64,000 nt of DNA from Gordionus sp. m RMFG-2023 (GCF_954871325.1 NC_088779.1:13270846-13334845); one strand, 5' to 3'; positions 21,475 to 32,994 are shown, counted from the first letter of the stretch. A program made the numbers and translations. The notes: generated by a model not told the origin, from the letters alone.

Positions 21475-21800
21475 GCCTATACATGAACAAGCAAGTATAA
21501 AAACAATAGCGCAAGACCTCAATTTATCTATTTTCTCGGTATATCGATTCACTGAATACTACGATGACCTCTTGGGAATACATCAATCAAAGGGGAAGGA
21601 ATAAAAAGAATGATCCAAATTTAAATCTAAAATTATACCGCTACTAGAACATCAAAATGGATTTACGATAAAAAATATAGTGGAAACTTTACCACCTGAT
21701 CTCAAAATGAGTGATTCGGGAATATCTAGATGCATTAAACCAATGAGATAGAGCAGGAAAAAGTTAGAAATGAACCCAATAGACAGAATTCCCCAGAACT
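21475..21800 (+). pseudogene. Right half of the helix-turn-helix gene fragment
   Basis: The plus strand reads E-Q-A-S-I-K-T-I-A-Q-D-L-N-L-S-I-F-S-V-Y-R-F, the pattern of the second half of a Pipsqueak-type helix-turn-helix. Further pieces (L-P-P-D-L-K-M-S-D-S-G-I-S-R) follow with stops between. Its position just past the hAT remnant suggests that the hAT inserted into the middle of this coding segment. Confidence 0.35.
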
Positions 21801-21904
21801 TAGAATTAAATTTTCAATCTAAAAATGCTTAGGCGTATTTATTTACGAGTTTATATTATAATAAAATATAATATATATAAATTTTAAATCATTCGCGACA
21901 AAAA

Positions 21905-22300
21905 GATTTTTCGAACCGGAAACATAAAAAAATAAATCTAAGCATTTTTAGATTGGAAATTTAATTCTCAGTTTAATGTTATAATAATATTTGAAATTAC
22001 GTTTAGATGTTAGCCTCGAAACCGAAAATGGAAAAAATTTATTAGAACCGAAAACGTAAAAAAAAACATCTAAACATCTTTAGATTGGAAATTTAATTCT
22101 CAGTTTAATGTTACAATAATATTTAAAATTACGATTAAGGTGTTCTGATTGTATTCGCGATAAAAAAAAAATTTTGAACGGAAAACGTAAAAAAATACAT
22201 CTAAACATTTTTAGATTGGAAATTTAATTCTGAGCTCAATAATATTTGAAATTACATTTAAGATGTTGCCTTTTCCTCTTTAAATTTAATTTTGAGTATA
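21905..22300. repeat. Tandem repeat of ~110-120-bp units
   Basis: The unit contains GAACCGGAAAACGTAAAAAA, ATCTAAACATTTTTAGATTGG, AAATTTAATTCTCAGTTTAA and TTGAAATTACGTTTAAGATG. About three diverged copies can be followed. A fourth partial unit resumes at 22561 (AATTGAAATTACGCTTAAGA), so the array is split by the 22311-22560 insertion. Confidence 0.7.
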
Positions 22301-22310
22301 ATAATTGAAA

Positions 22311-22560
22311 GTAGTGATCTGCATCGGGCCTAATTTTTCAAGCTCGGTCCGACCCGAACTATTTCTTAAAAGGTTCTGCAGGCCCGGCTCGATATAGAAA
22401 TTAATTTTTATAATTACTCAAAATATAAGATATATTATATGGCGTCTTGTTTCTATAAATAAAATCAATTATTTTTATACATTAAAAATTAACATAAAAT
22501 TGATAATTTAGATATATTTAAAAAAAATTCCCCAGCCCGATTTCTTTTTAGCAGATCTCA
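22311..22560. mobile_element. 250-bp GGCCCG-type hAT derivative with perfect target duplication
   Basis: Left end GTAGTGATCTGCATCGGGCC, right end AGCAGATCTCA, with CGGTCCGACCCG and CAGGCCCGGCTC inside. The 8-bp duplication AATTGAAA flanks it (22303-22310 and 22561-22568). It interrupts the 21905-22300 tandem repeat. Confidence 0.7.
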
Positions 22561-22850
22561 AATTGAAATTACGCTTAAGATGTTAGCCTTTTCTTCCTGA
22601 ATATTTTTTTAAATTATATTCATATAAAATCTTAGCCAAATTCATAATTAAAAATTTAATTTAAAAATTAAGAAACCGCTAATTATATCAAAGAGAATAT
22701 TGAAAAGATCCTAAAATTTCCATTTTTTTAAATATAAATGTAATGTTATTTTAATCTTTTTCTATTAAAAAAAGTAATAAATCAATCATTTTTCTCATTA
22801 ATCATTTTCTTTATTATTTTAATATTTTTTACCCTTTCTAATCATGCAGC

Positions 22851-23406
22851 CAGCGTCTACAGAGCGGGGGGGGGGGCAGTTTGTATCTAATGAGGGGGGT
22901 CGGGGGAGCCTTAAAGGGAAGTAGGATAAATTTATTGGGAGGATTATCTATTAAATTTTTAGAAAAAATAGGACAAAATATATTGCTGCAAAAATTAATA
23001 CTTTTATTATAGACCTATTATAATACAATGATATTCATCGACCGAATAATCTATATATTGCATATAATCATAGAAATTATTTTCCAAATAAAACTTCTAT
23101 CCCTTTCTCTTATTTAAAAAGGTTAGACATTCTCAACAAACTCATATTCATGCCAAACAAATAAAAAAGTATTCATTGTAAATGTGAGTTTTTTAATTAA
23201 ATTCATGATCTAAAAAAAACATTTTTATATTCACAATATTTTGATAGTTGGTAGTAGAGCTAAAATAATTTAAGTTATTCTCTTTAAAATTTAAGAAAGG
23301 AGTACCATTATAATTAAAAAGGTTTAAAATAATGTAAAAACATCGCCTCTTATGGGGGTATCATAGGTTTTTGAAGGGTTTGCATAACCCTGTTATGTAG
23401 ACGCTG
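22851..23406. mobile_element. 556-bp non-autonomous hAT element, ends CAGCGTCTACA
   Basis: Begins CAGCGTCTACAGAGCGGGG and ends ...CCTGTTATGTAGACGCTG, an 11-bp inverted repeat. The perfect 8-bp duplication CATGCAGC is at 22843-22850 and 23407-23414. The interior is AT-rich with G-runs near the left end and no convincing frame. Confidence 0.85.
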
Positions 23407-23510
23407 CATGCAGCCTTTCGACTTACAGACCTTGTGCACTAAGTTAATCATCGCCATGACATTGTTAATTTTGAATTTTCGTATATCTTTAATTATTTAT
23501 TTTATTATTT

Positions 23511-23715
23511 TGCAGACCCGTCACGTGCACTGTAATAATTTTAAAATTCGGACAGGGACCAACTAAAGATCAATCCGGGCTGGGCCAAAAAAATTTTTTT
23601 AAGCCTGGGTAGGTCGATTTAAAAAAAACAATATTCTTTGAAGCAATTTATAAAATAGAGCAAAAAAATCTTTTAAAATAAAGAAATTTTGAAAATCCGG
23701 GCAGGCCATAAAATA
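23511..23715. repeat. GGCCCG-type short repeat
   Basis: Opens TGCAGACCCGTCACGTGC and has TCCGGGCTGGGCC and CCTGGGTAGGTCG inside, closing ATCCGGGCAGGCC. It is a further diverged copy of the CCGGGC family; the ends are uncertain. Confidence 0.45.
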
Positions 23716-23977
23716 AACAATGCTGTTAACGCTATTTTAAAAAAGTAACGTATCTACCAACGCTTACCCAAAAAAAGTAACTTCGCTATTAATTAACTAC
23801 TTTCTCAAAAAAATAGCGCGTTATAGCTATTATATACTTTTTTACATATAGCGTAGCTTTTAAATTTTTTTTACAAAAAGCGAATAAATAAAATATTGCG
23901 TCCCAATTTATATTACATTTTATAATAATAAATGAAATATTTATTTTGAAATATAATAATAGTATCGCATAATATTA

Positions 23978-24709
23978 CAGGGTTGGCAAGTCGGTCAATT
24001 GACCAGTCAAATTCAGTCAATTGACCGGAGGAGTATTTGACCTGGTCAAATATGAAATACTCTAAAAAAATTTAAGGAAAAATAAATTAAAATGTTTAAA
24101 AAAGGGAAAAACGCTGTAAATACATGTGATCACAATGTTTGCTTATTTTTTGGGTCTACAATATCAAGAGGAAAACTCACTAGTAGTGAAATTAATGAAG
24201 TATGTGATATAATTCAAGAATTGGCTATTTTACAAGGTAGTGATGACCAAAATATTTTAAGTGATATAATTTATTTCAGAAGCAAAAACAGCATGTTTAA
24301 TCTAGCAAATTATGTGGAAAGTAGTAATTTCCAGAAACAATCAATTCTGACCTCAAGTTAATAGATTAAACTTTGTCCACCCTGCCCATTAAGAAACTAA
24401 CAATTCCTAGTTCTACTTCTTTAGAAAGAAATAGGTCAATTTGGGTTAATATTCTTATGAAAATAGAAATCAATTGAAGATCTAAGACATCAGGAAAATT
24501 GATTAAAAAATATTAAAGAAAATGATAATATTGAATATGAATCAGAACAAGACTCTGCTACAGACAGCTAGCTACACGTTAGTTATTGAATGACAATGAA
24601 TTTAAAAAATTAATATTATAGATTCATTTTACTATTATCTTCAAAATAAAGTTAATATTAACTTAAAAATATTTGAATTTGACCACATTTGACTGATCAA
24701 ATATCGGTC
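23978..24709 (+). mobile_element. Deletion derivative of the TTTGACCGGTCAAA hAT, copy 2 (cut by gap)
   Basis: Starts CAGGGTTGGCAAGTCGGTC, identical to the 18914 copy, and shares its internal deletion, so both descend from one deleted founder. The right end is lost in the N-run at 24710-24719. The left flanking 8-mer is TAATATTA; its partner cannot be checked. Confidence 0.85.
24092..24361 (+). pseudogene. C-terminal hAT transposase remnant, copy 2
   Basis: An 89-codon frame nearly identical to that at 19031-19300 (a handful of residue differences, e.g. K-N-A-V for K-K-D-V). Remnants of the dimerisation domain follow out of frame. It cannot encode a working enzyme. Confidence 0.85.
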
Positions 24710-24719
24710 NNNNNNNNNN
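24710..24719. other. Assembly gap (10 N)
   Basis: A placeholder run of 10 N between the right end of one hAT copy and the first bases of another. True length is unknown. Confidence 0.99.
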
Positions 24720-24722
24720 AAT

Positions 24723-26335
24723 CAGGGTTTTACAAAAATCTTCAAATAAAAATTTGAAGATTTTTTTCGCCCAAAATTTTGAGGAAAAAATCTTTGAAGA
24801 TCAATTTTTTGCGAAGATTTTTTCGCTAAAAAAAATTTTGAGCTTGCTCAAAGAAGATTTTTGAGCAAAATAAAAAATATTTTTTGTAAAAAAATCTTCT
24901 ATAATTTTGAGAAAATATTTTGAGAATTTTATAATAAAATAAAATCTTTTGTAAGGAAATCTTTATTAAAATATTTTTGAAATTTTTTGGTAAATTCTTT
25001 AAAAATAAAATTTTTGATATATATTTTTTTTATTTTATTATGTTAATGAAAATATTTTTTTTGAATAGGTTGTAAATGTGAGAATTGGTCATAATACCGA
25101 CTGCATTTTTTTTAATATTTGGAATAAGTAATAATGATTATTTTAAAAATGTAATGTCATAATTTTAATGTTTTATATTTAATGTAAACTATAAAAGTGA
25201 CAATTGTCATAATACTCATCTCAGAACCTTTAAAAATAATTATAATTAAAAAAGGCTAGTTGAGCATGTTTTGAGATGGTTTCAGTGATTGTAAAGCGTA
25301 TAAAGGTGACAATTGTCATAATACTTATTTCACATATGTTTTAATTGGAAATAGAGAAAAATGATTATTTCAAACATGAATTAATATAATGTGTAAACTA
25401 TAAAAGTGACAATTGTCATAATATTCATAACAGAACCTATAAAAATAATTTTATTTTTAGGTATTAAATAGGCGAGAAAAAATTTTTTGAGCATGTTTCG
25501 AGATGGTTTTAATGATTGTAAAAATTGTCACAATCGTTATTTTTGAACTTTTTTAAAGCAAGTAGATAAAAATTTATTAAATATAAAATTAAATGTGAAT
25601 GTACCATAGAGCAGTGACAATTGTCATAATCGTTATTTTTGAACTTTTTTTGAAGCAACAGAGTAAAATCATAAATTGTAAACATGTTAAATTGAAATTT
25701 AAATGTGGATGTACCATAGAAAAGTGACAATTGTCATAATCGTTATTTTTAATCTTTTTTGAAGCAAAAGTGTAAAATTATATATTGTAAACATGTTAAA
25801 TAAAAATTTCAGTGAAGATGTACCATAGAAATGTGACAATTATCATAATTGTTATCTTTGAACTTTTTTGAATTTTTTTAAAGCAAATAGGTAAAAATAT
25901 ATATTGTAAACCTGTTAAATTAAAATTTCAGTGAATATGTACCATAGAAAAGTGACAATTGTCATAATCGTTATTTTTAATCTTTTTTGATTTTTTTTGA
26001 AGAAATTATATATTGTAAACTTATTAAATTAAAATTTCACTGAAGATCTACCATAGAAAAGTAAAATTGTCTTAATCGTCATTTTTAATCTTTTTTAAAT
26101 TTTTTTTGAACTTACAGGGGTAAAATAATAAATTGTAAACTTGTTAAATTTAAATGTGGATGTACCATAGATAAGTGACAATTGTCATAATGGCCATTTT
26201 TAATCTTTTTGGAATTTTTTTGAAGCAAAAGGGTAAAATAATAAATTATAAACATGTTAAATTAAAATTTAAATGAGGATGTACCATAGAAAAATGACAA
26301 TTGTCATAATCATTATGATCATTTTAGAATTTATT
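24723..26335. repeat. Left long inverted repeat with TGACAATTGTCA array
   Basis: The outer ~330 bp is rich in TTTGAAGATTTTT in both orientations. Then come tandem ~110-125-bp units, each with GTACCATAGAAAAGTG, TGACAATTGTCATAAT and TAAATTGTAAACATGTTAAA. The 12-bp palindrome TGACAATTGTCA recurs about nine times (e.g. near 25198, 25309, 25409, 25615, 25725, 25955, 26187, 26303), with single-base variants between. Confidence 0.9.
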
Positions 26336-26559
26336 TGCTGAAACGAGCAGGTTTTTAGCTGAAGCCCGTCCATGGGCGGCCTAGCTTAATAATTTTAAAA
26401 AGTGCGAGCGAATCGGTTACAAAATTTTAACAATTAGCGGGCTAAAAAATTTTAACTTTAGTTTATTATTTAAAATCTATTAGGTAAACATTAAAAAGAA
26501 TCTATGAATATAATTCCCAGGAAATAAAATTCCCATTTTTTAAGATATTAAAAATTACA

Positions 26560-26900
26560 AAATTAGTAAAATAGTCACTATCTCCAGGTCTCTTAAATCT
26601 TTCTACATCTACATGTTGGTACCAATTAACATTATATTGTTAATTATATATAATCTTTTAGATTTTTCCTCACAGGAAGAACCATCTTATTCTCAAAATA
26701 TTTCAAATTCAGTTTTATTTGGTATAGCAAATAATTCTTAACCCAATCAAATAAATTTTTCTACAATAAACTCTGATACCTATCATAAACCACAAAAGAA
26801 ATATAGCAATTGGAGTCAGGAAAAAATTGAAATAGCCATAAACAGAATAAGAGGCCATCCGTCAAACTCCCTCCTTCAAGGGGGAAAACGTATCGGTTTT
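26560..26900 (+). pseudogene. Helix-turn-helix gene fragment inside the hAT
   Basis: The plus strand has E-E-P-S-Y-S-Q-N-I-S-N-S-V-L-F-G-I and, further on, K-Y-S-N-W-S-Q-E-K-I-E-I-A-I-N-R-I-R-G. The latter matches the first helices of Pipsqueak/Tigger-type helix-turn-helix domains. The 26560-26640 DNA (CACTATCTCC ... CTACATCTACATGTTGGTAC) and the NWSQEK part are repeated at 19720-19825. A stop lies within. It may be host DNA captured by the transposon, or part of its own unusual coding region. Confidence 0.45.
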
Positions 26901-26983
26901 GGGTACCATTACAGCAATGAAAATTAAAAAAAAATTTGAATTCAATTTTATAAAAAAAAAATTATATAATACTTTTTTTCAAT

Positions 26984-27007
26984 CTGGTGCCGCCTCGCTG
27001 GCACCAG
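26984..27007. other. GC-rich perfect hairpin
   Basis: CTGGTGCC, loop GCCTCGCT, GGCACCAG: an 8-bp perfect stem in otherwise AT-rich DNA, between the helix-turn-helix fragment and the transposase. Function unknown. Confidence 0.6.
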
Positions 27008-27383
27008 CAAATTTCATTTTTTTGAGATTTTTATTTTCTTTAATTCATAAGGCAAAACATTAAATAAAAATAAATAAAGGAGGGAGAGAGAGACAATGGG
27101 AAAAACGAAAAGAAAAGAAAATGCATTTTTTATATCTTCATTTAACATTTGATTTTTTATAAATATAAATAAAAAAAACATTAAATAAATGTATCCCATC
27201 CAAATTTATAAATGGGGGTTTTATTTGGCCTCAATAAAACAATTATTTTATTCATTTTTTTTATTTTATATAACATTAATTCCTGATTTTTTATTTCAAA
27301 ATATAATAAACAAGTGAAAATAAAAATAAAAGGAAAAAACAAGAAAGTTAAAATTAAATTACAAAATTTTTTTTTTATATATA

Positions 27384-29339
27384 ATGCAAAATAAAAAAAA
27401 TCTCAAAGATATTCTAAAGGAGCATTTTTTAATCGATTCTTCTAAAAATTTAGCGACGTGCAGCATGTGTGACAAAAAGATGAAGTCAATACCATGTAAA
27501 ATAAATTATTTAATTTATTTTTCAATATATTTTTCTAGCAAATCTTAAAAGACACATAACCTCTCAACACCCAAACATAATGAAAGCAGATGAATCTAAT
27601 AGTGATTCGTCCTTCAATGCTAGAAATACAGCAAAAGAAAAATTCCCAAAAATTAAGATCGATAAATCTAAAGTAATTAATATTTAAATAAAGAATAAAT
27701 AATTATTTGTTAGGTTTTTGAATGTATAGTATGGTTGATTACAGTCCATAATTTACCCATAAATTTAGTAAATTATGAGGGTTTCCGTATTTTACTAGAC
27801 CCTATATGTCATTCTCTTCAAATGAAAATAAATAATCGATCAGTGGTCGATAAAATAAAATATACCGCATCCGAAATTAGACTTCAAATTATACATGAAT
27901 TAAAAAACAAGCTAATTTCTTTAAAAATTGATACAGCTACTAGATATAATAAATCAATATTAGGTATTAATGTTCAGTATATAAAAGATGGCCAGATACA
28001 AGTACGAACACTAGGAATGATAGAACTAATAAAAATTCATACAGGTGCAAACCTAAAAGAAGAAATCCAAACAATTTTAAAAAAATACCAGATAGATTTA
28101 AAACAAATATATAGCATTACTGTGGATAACGGCGCCAATATGCTTAAAATGGTTGACACTATGGCTAGAGATCAATTAAATAATGATAATGATCTATCTA
28201 ATTCTAATGAAAATAATTTAAGCCAGATATTATTTAATACAAGTGTAAGTTATCAGGAAAATGTATGTATTGATGATGAAAATGTCTCCGTTTATTCTGA
28301 TGAAGAAACACCAGAGGGTATTGACGAGGAAAATATATCAGATGATATAAGCAAAAGCTTTGGCTTAAGTTGCATTAGATGTTCTGCACATACTATACAA
28401 CTTGCTGTAAACATGTTTATCAAAAAATATTTAAAACTAGACTTAGAGAAAATTCGTATTATAATTAAATTGATAAAATCTCACAAATATAAAAGATTAT
28501 CGAAACCCACGCTAGATACTGTTACTAGGTGGAATAGTACTTATCTAATGATGAAAAATCTAATGGATAATAAAACCTTTTATACTAAAATAGGTGAATT
28601 ATACCCAGAAACTTTTATTAGTTTCGATTTATGAGATATTATCCTATTAGGTTTTTTTGCTTCATGGCTAGAATGCAAAATGGAGCTGGAGGAAATGGAT
28701 AATAATTTATCTAAAAGTATGTTGGAATGTTTAAACATTAGAGAAAGCTATCTTTTTCAAAATGACGCATTTCGTAGTGCGATATATATGGATCCTAGAT
28801 TCCATTATGAAAATGGAAAATATCCTTTGTAAGAGATAAAATATTGGCCAGGGTAAATTAATAAATTTATAATATACATCTTTTTATTTTAGGAACATAT
28901 ATTTGCAACTTGGAAACAATTGCAAGCTATTGACCCTCATGAAGAAAATACAACTCTAGTTATGCCTTCCACTAGTGATTATAAAAAAACAAAACTTGAC
29001 CTTTACATTGAGCGTGATTGCAAGAAGGGACCTATATTTTATGAATTATGTAATAGCGATATCAAGCTAAAAATAAAATCGTTATTATACAACAAAAGAT
29101 TGCCATCCTCACAAGATATTTTGCAATATTGGGTTTCAAGAAAACACCAAGATGCAGAATTATTTAAATTATCTCAAATAATTCTTGCTGCTCCTTGCAC
29201 CCAGGTCTCAGTTGAGAGAGCATTTAGTGCATTGGCACTAACTGTAACCTCTCTAAGTACAAGATTAGACAAAGATATACTTGATGATATTTTAATTATA
29301 AAGCTTAATCGTACATTGTTAAATAATGTGATATTTTAA
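27384..29339 (+). pseudogene. BED-finger hAT transposase with three introns, lightly broken
   Basis: Exon 1 (27384-27495) begins MQNKKNLKDIL and has C-S-M-C-D-K-K. A 43-bp intron follows; exon 2 (27539-27672) reads S-N-L-K-R-H-I-T-S-Q-H-P, completing the BED finger. A second 41-bp intron leads to exon 3 (27714 onward) with V-F-E-C-I-V-W, T-V-D-N-G-A-N-M (second catalytic Asp) and C-S-A-H-T-I-Q-L. Exon 3 has an in-frame stop at about 28632 and a one-base shift near 28827. After a third small intron, exon 4 (28893-29339) ends with Y-W-V-S-R, A-A-P-C-T-Q-V-S-V-E-R-A-F-S-A-L, the dimerisation domain with the catalytic Glu. Splice phases fit. With two breaks it probably no longer gives a full enzyme. 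Confidence 0.85.
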
Positions 29340-29779
29340 ATAATTATTTATATAACCTATTTCATTATAAAGTTATTGTTTACATTGAAATTTTAATAAA
29401 TAAAAATTCATATATATGACTGATTTAGATTTTTTGTATGAATAGTATAATCAGAGGGGGGCGTATTTTACTAGATATATCCAAATAGTAGTTTCTAAGA
29501 TCTAAAATTGATTTAAAAGATTAAAGAAAAAATATTTTTAAATTTGTTGTTCCCAAAAATATCATGTTTATATTGATGCATCTTTCTAGTTCAACTCCGT
29601 TCCGATTGGCTCTAAAAATTTAACATATATGATACTATTATCATCTGCCCAGAGGTTTAAGTGTTTCCCAACAAGATCATATTAACCTAATTTAAAAATA
29701 ATGGATATGACTATGAGTAATGTGATAATTTCAAAATATATATATATTAAAATAATTTCAAAAGGGGGTTGAGAATTAG

Positions 29780-31587
29780 ATATGTCACTTATCTATGGTA
29801 CATATTCACTGAAATTTTAATTTAACATGTGTACAATTTATTATTTTACCCTTTAAGTTCAAAAAAATTAAAAATGATAATTGTCACTTTTCTATGGTAG
29901 ATCTCCACTGAAATTTTAATTTAACATGTTTACAATATATAATTTTACCCTTTTGCTTAAAAAAATTCAAAAAAGATTAAAATAAACGTTTATGACAATT
30001 GTCACATTTCTATGGTACATCCTCATTTAAATTTTAATTTATCATGTTTATAATTTATTATTTTACCCTTTTGCTTCAAAAAAATTCAAAAAAGATTAAA
30101 AATGGCCATTATGACAATTGTCACTTATCTATAGTACATCCACATTTAAATTTAACAAGTTTACAATTTATTATTTTACCCTGTAAGTTCAAAAAAATTT
30201 AAAAGGGATTAAAAATGACGATTAAGACAATTTTCACTTTTCTATGGTAGATCTTCAGTGAAATTTTAATTTAATAAGTTTACAATATATAATTTCTTCA
30301 AAAAAAACAAAAAAGATTAAAAATAACGATTATGACAATTGTCACTTTTCTATGGTACATATTCACTGAAATTTTAATTTAACAGGATTACAATATATAT
30401 TTTTACCTATTTGCTTTAAAAAAATTCAAAAAAGTTCAAAGATAACAATTATGATAATTGTCACATTTCTATGGTACATATTCACTGAAATTTTAATTTA
30501 ACAGGTTTACAATATATATTTTTACCTATTTGCTTCAAAAAAATTCAAAAAAGATTAAAAATAACGATTATGACAATTGTCACTTTTCTATGGTACATCC
30601 ACATTTAAATTTCAATTTAACATGTTTACAATTTATTATTTTACTCTTGCTTCAAAAAAATTCAAAAAAGTTCAAAAATAACGATTATGACAATTGTCAC
30701 TGCTCTATGGTACATCCACATTTAATTTTATATTTAATAAATTTTTATCTACTTGCTTTAAAAAAGTTCAAAAATAACGATTGTGACAATTTTTACAATC
30801 ATTAAAACCATCTCAAAACATGCTCAAAAAATTTTTTCTCGCCTATTTAATACCTAAAAATAAAATTATTTTTATAGGTTCTGTTATGAATATTATGACA
30901 ATTGTCACTTTTATAGTTTACACATTATATTAATTCATGTTTGAAATAATCATTTTTCTCTATTTCCAATTAAAACATATGTGAAATAAGTATTGTGACA
31001 ATTGTCACCTTTATACGCTTTACAATCACTGAAACCATCTCAAAACATGCTCAACTAGCCTTTTTTAATTATATTTATTTTTAAAGGTTCTGAGATGAGT
31101 ATTATGACAATTGTCACTTTTATAGTTTACATTAAATATAAAACATTAAAATTATGACATTACATTTTTAAAATAATCATTATTACTTATTCCAAATATT
31201 AAAAAAAATGCAGTCGGTATTATGACCAATTCTCACATTTACAACCTATTCAAAAAAAATATTTTCATTAACATAATAAAATAAAAAAAAATATATATCA
31301 AAAATTTTATTTTTAAAGAATTTACCAAAAAATTTTAAGATCAAAATTTCAAAAAATATTTTAATAAAGATTTCCTTACAAAAGATTTTATTTTATTATA
31401 AAATTCTCAAAATATTTTCTCAAAATTATAGAAGATTTTTTTACAAAAAATATTTTTTATTTTGCTCAAAAATCTTCTTTGAGCAAGCTCAAAATTTTTT
31501 TTAGCGAAAAAATCTTCGCATTTTTGGATTTTCAAAAGAGCAACGATCTGTGAAGATTTTTGAATTTTGAGCAAATGTTAAACCCTG
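29780..31587. repeat. Right long inverted repeat with TGACAATTGTCA array
   Basis: Inverted copy of the left repeat, ending GTTAAACCCTG. It has one or two extra tandem units near its inner end (29780-30060), so it is slightly longer than the left arm. Units read TTATGACAATTGTCAC, TTTCTATGGTACATCC, TTTAATTTAACATGTTTACA. Confidence 0.9.
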
Positions 31588-31595
31588 CTAAAAAT

Positions 31596-32985
31596 TTAAT
31601 TTTAAGGTCGCGACTGACCAAATAATTTATTTTAAACTCCAAGCTTATCTGAAAATTAATTAAAAATAAATGCTTACACCTAATCTCAAAGAACATTTAA
31701 ATTATCGAACCTGACCCTAAACAATAGTATAGTAGGCTTGGCTAACTCCCCTATGAGATAAATATAAAATCAACTGATCAGACTTTGATATCTTTCTCAC
31801 TAGATCTGGGTTTAAAAAATTAATTCTTTAATAGACCAGGTATTTTGTAATAAATTAATGTACTAACTGATATTTAAATCAAAATAATTTAAAATTTATA
31901 AATATAAAAGTTTATATTAGCACAACTTAGTGGCAAAGAATACAAAAATACAGCATATTTTGTATACTTTGTTGAGAATTCGTGCTAAGTGTGAATGAGG
32001 GGTAATGTTGCTTTATTTTCTCAAGCATTGCGAAATTAATCACTAGCAAAATCACGCTAATTTGTCTCAGTTACAATATAACACCATACACCAGTAATCT
32101 CTTAAATCATATGAATGTATATTTAATATTAACTTTTTATCCTAATCCTGTTCCTAACACAATTTAATTAATCATTACAAATTTTTTTACTTAATTATCA
32201 AAAGCAAATATTCAATAAGCTTATCAGAATTTTTTTTATGTTGTTATTAATAGTTCAAAGCATTTTGTCCATATTTAGAAAATTAATTATAACTAAATCT
32301 AAAAATTTTGAGTAATTGTGCCCATCCCAGATACACATTATTATTATCTATTTATAATTATTATTTTTTCATATATAAATAACTCATTATATAGTGTCGT
32401 TTTTCTTTTCTAATTATATGATGGGAAGGCAAAAAAGAACATGTTATTAAAAGATTTATATTTATATATGAAACATAATTAATATGTGTTTAATAATGTT
32501 TAAAAATTTAAGAGTATTTATCTCACAGTGGCATATGCAGGATCTCTTTATAGAACCTATTTAAAAACAGCTAGTGTTGCATAACCAACCCCCCCCCCAG
32601 TGCAACATGTCACCTAAGATAATAATCAAGATATTTTGAAATTTAATTTGAAAGAAAATGAATTACTAAAGGATTAAATGTTACATACTCATTTGCTGTA
32701 TACCTAGATTTAGATGTTGCTAGGTAAATGACTAATTTCTCCATCCAATCATTTCATCTTCAAACAAAGATAACAAACTAAATAATTGAAATCATATAAT
32801 ACTGTTTAAATAATATATTAATAGTCTATATATTTTCAATAAAACATGAAAAAAAAAACAAAATGACCTGCAAAATATTTTCTCAAATAAAATTTCTTGG
32901 TTTTTCCTTATTTTTCAAAAATTTCCATCAATTTAGTTTATGGGAAATTTGCATCTCTAGTCCCAATATATTGGTGTCCCAGATA
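31596..32985. other. AT-rich DNA, no gene recognised
   Basis: No supported coding sequence, RNA gene or complete repeat. A C-run (32589-32600) breaks the AT-rich background. Confidence 0.35.
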
Positions 32986-32994
32986 TTAGTGATC

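Larger units (their letters stand above)
24723..31587 (+). mobile_element. 6.9-kb hAT transposon with ~1.6-1.8-kb terminal inverted repeats
   Basis: Left end CAGGGTTTTACAAAAATCTTC, right end ...GTTAAACCCTG, i.e. CAGGGTTTAAC inward. The 8 bases after the right end are CTAAAAAT; the three bases left visible before the left end (AAT) agree with a target duplication, the rest being in the gap. The two arms (24723-26335 and about 29780-31587) are near-identical inverted copies made of tandem units. The middle holds a BED-finger hAT transposase with introns on the plus strand. Inverted repeats of this length are far outside the 10-30 bp usual for hAT. The arms' high identity argues for recent origin or gene conversion. 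Confidence 0.85.

Noticed and set aside
25509-30805. Open frames within the TGACAATTGTCA arrays
   Set aside because: They follow the tandem DNA unit and have no conserved protein features; the repeat explains them.
24723-31587. CRISPR-like array
   Set aside because: The palindromic repeats are ~110 bp apart with similar, not unique, spacers, and the setting is an animal transposon.
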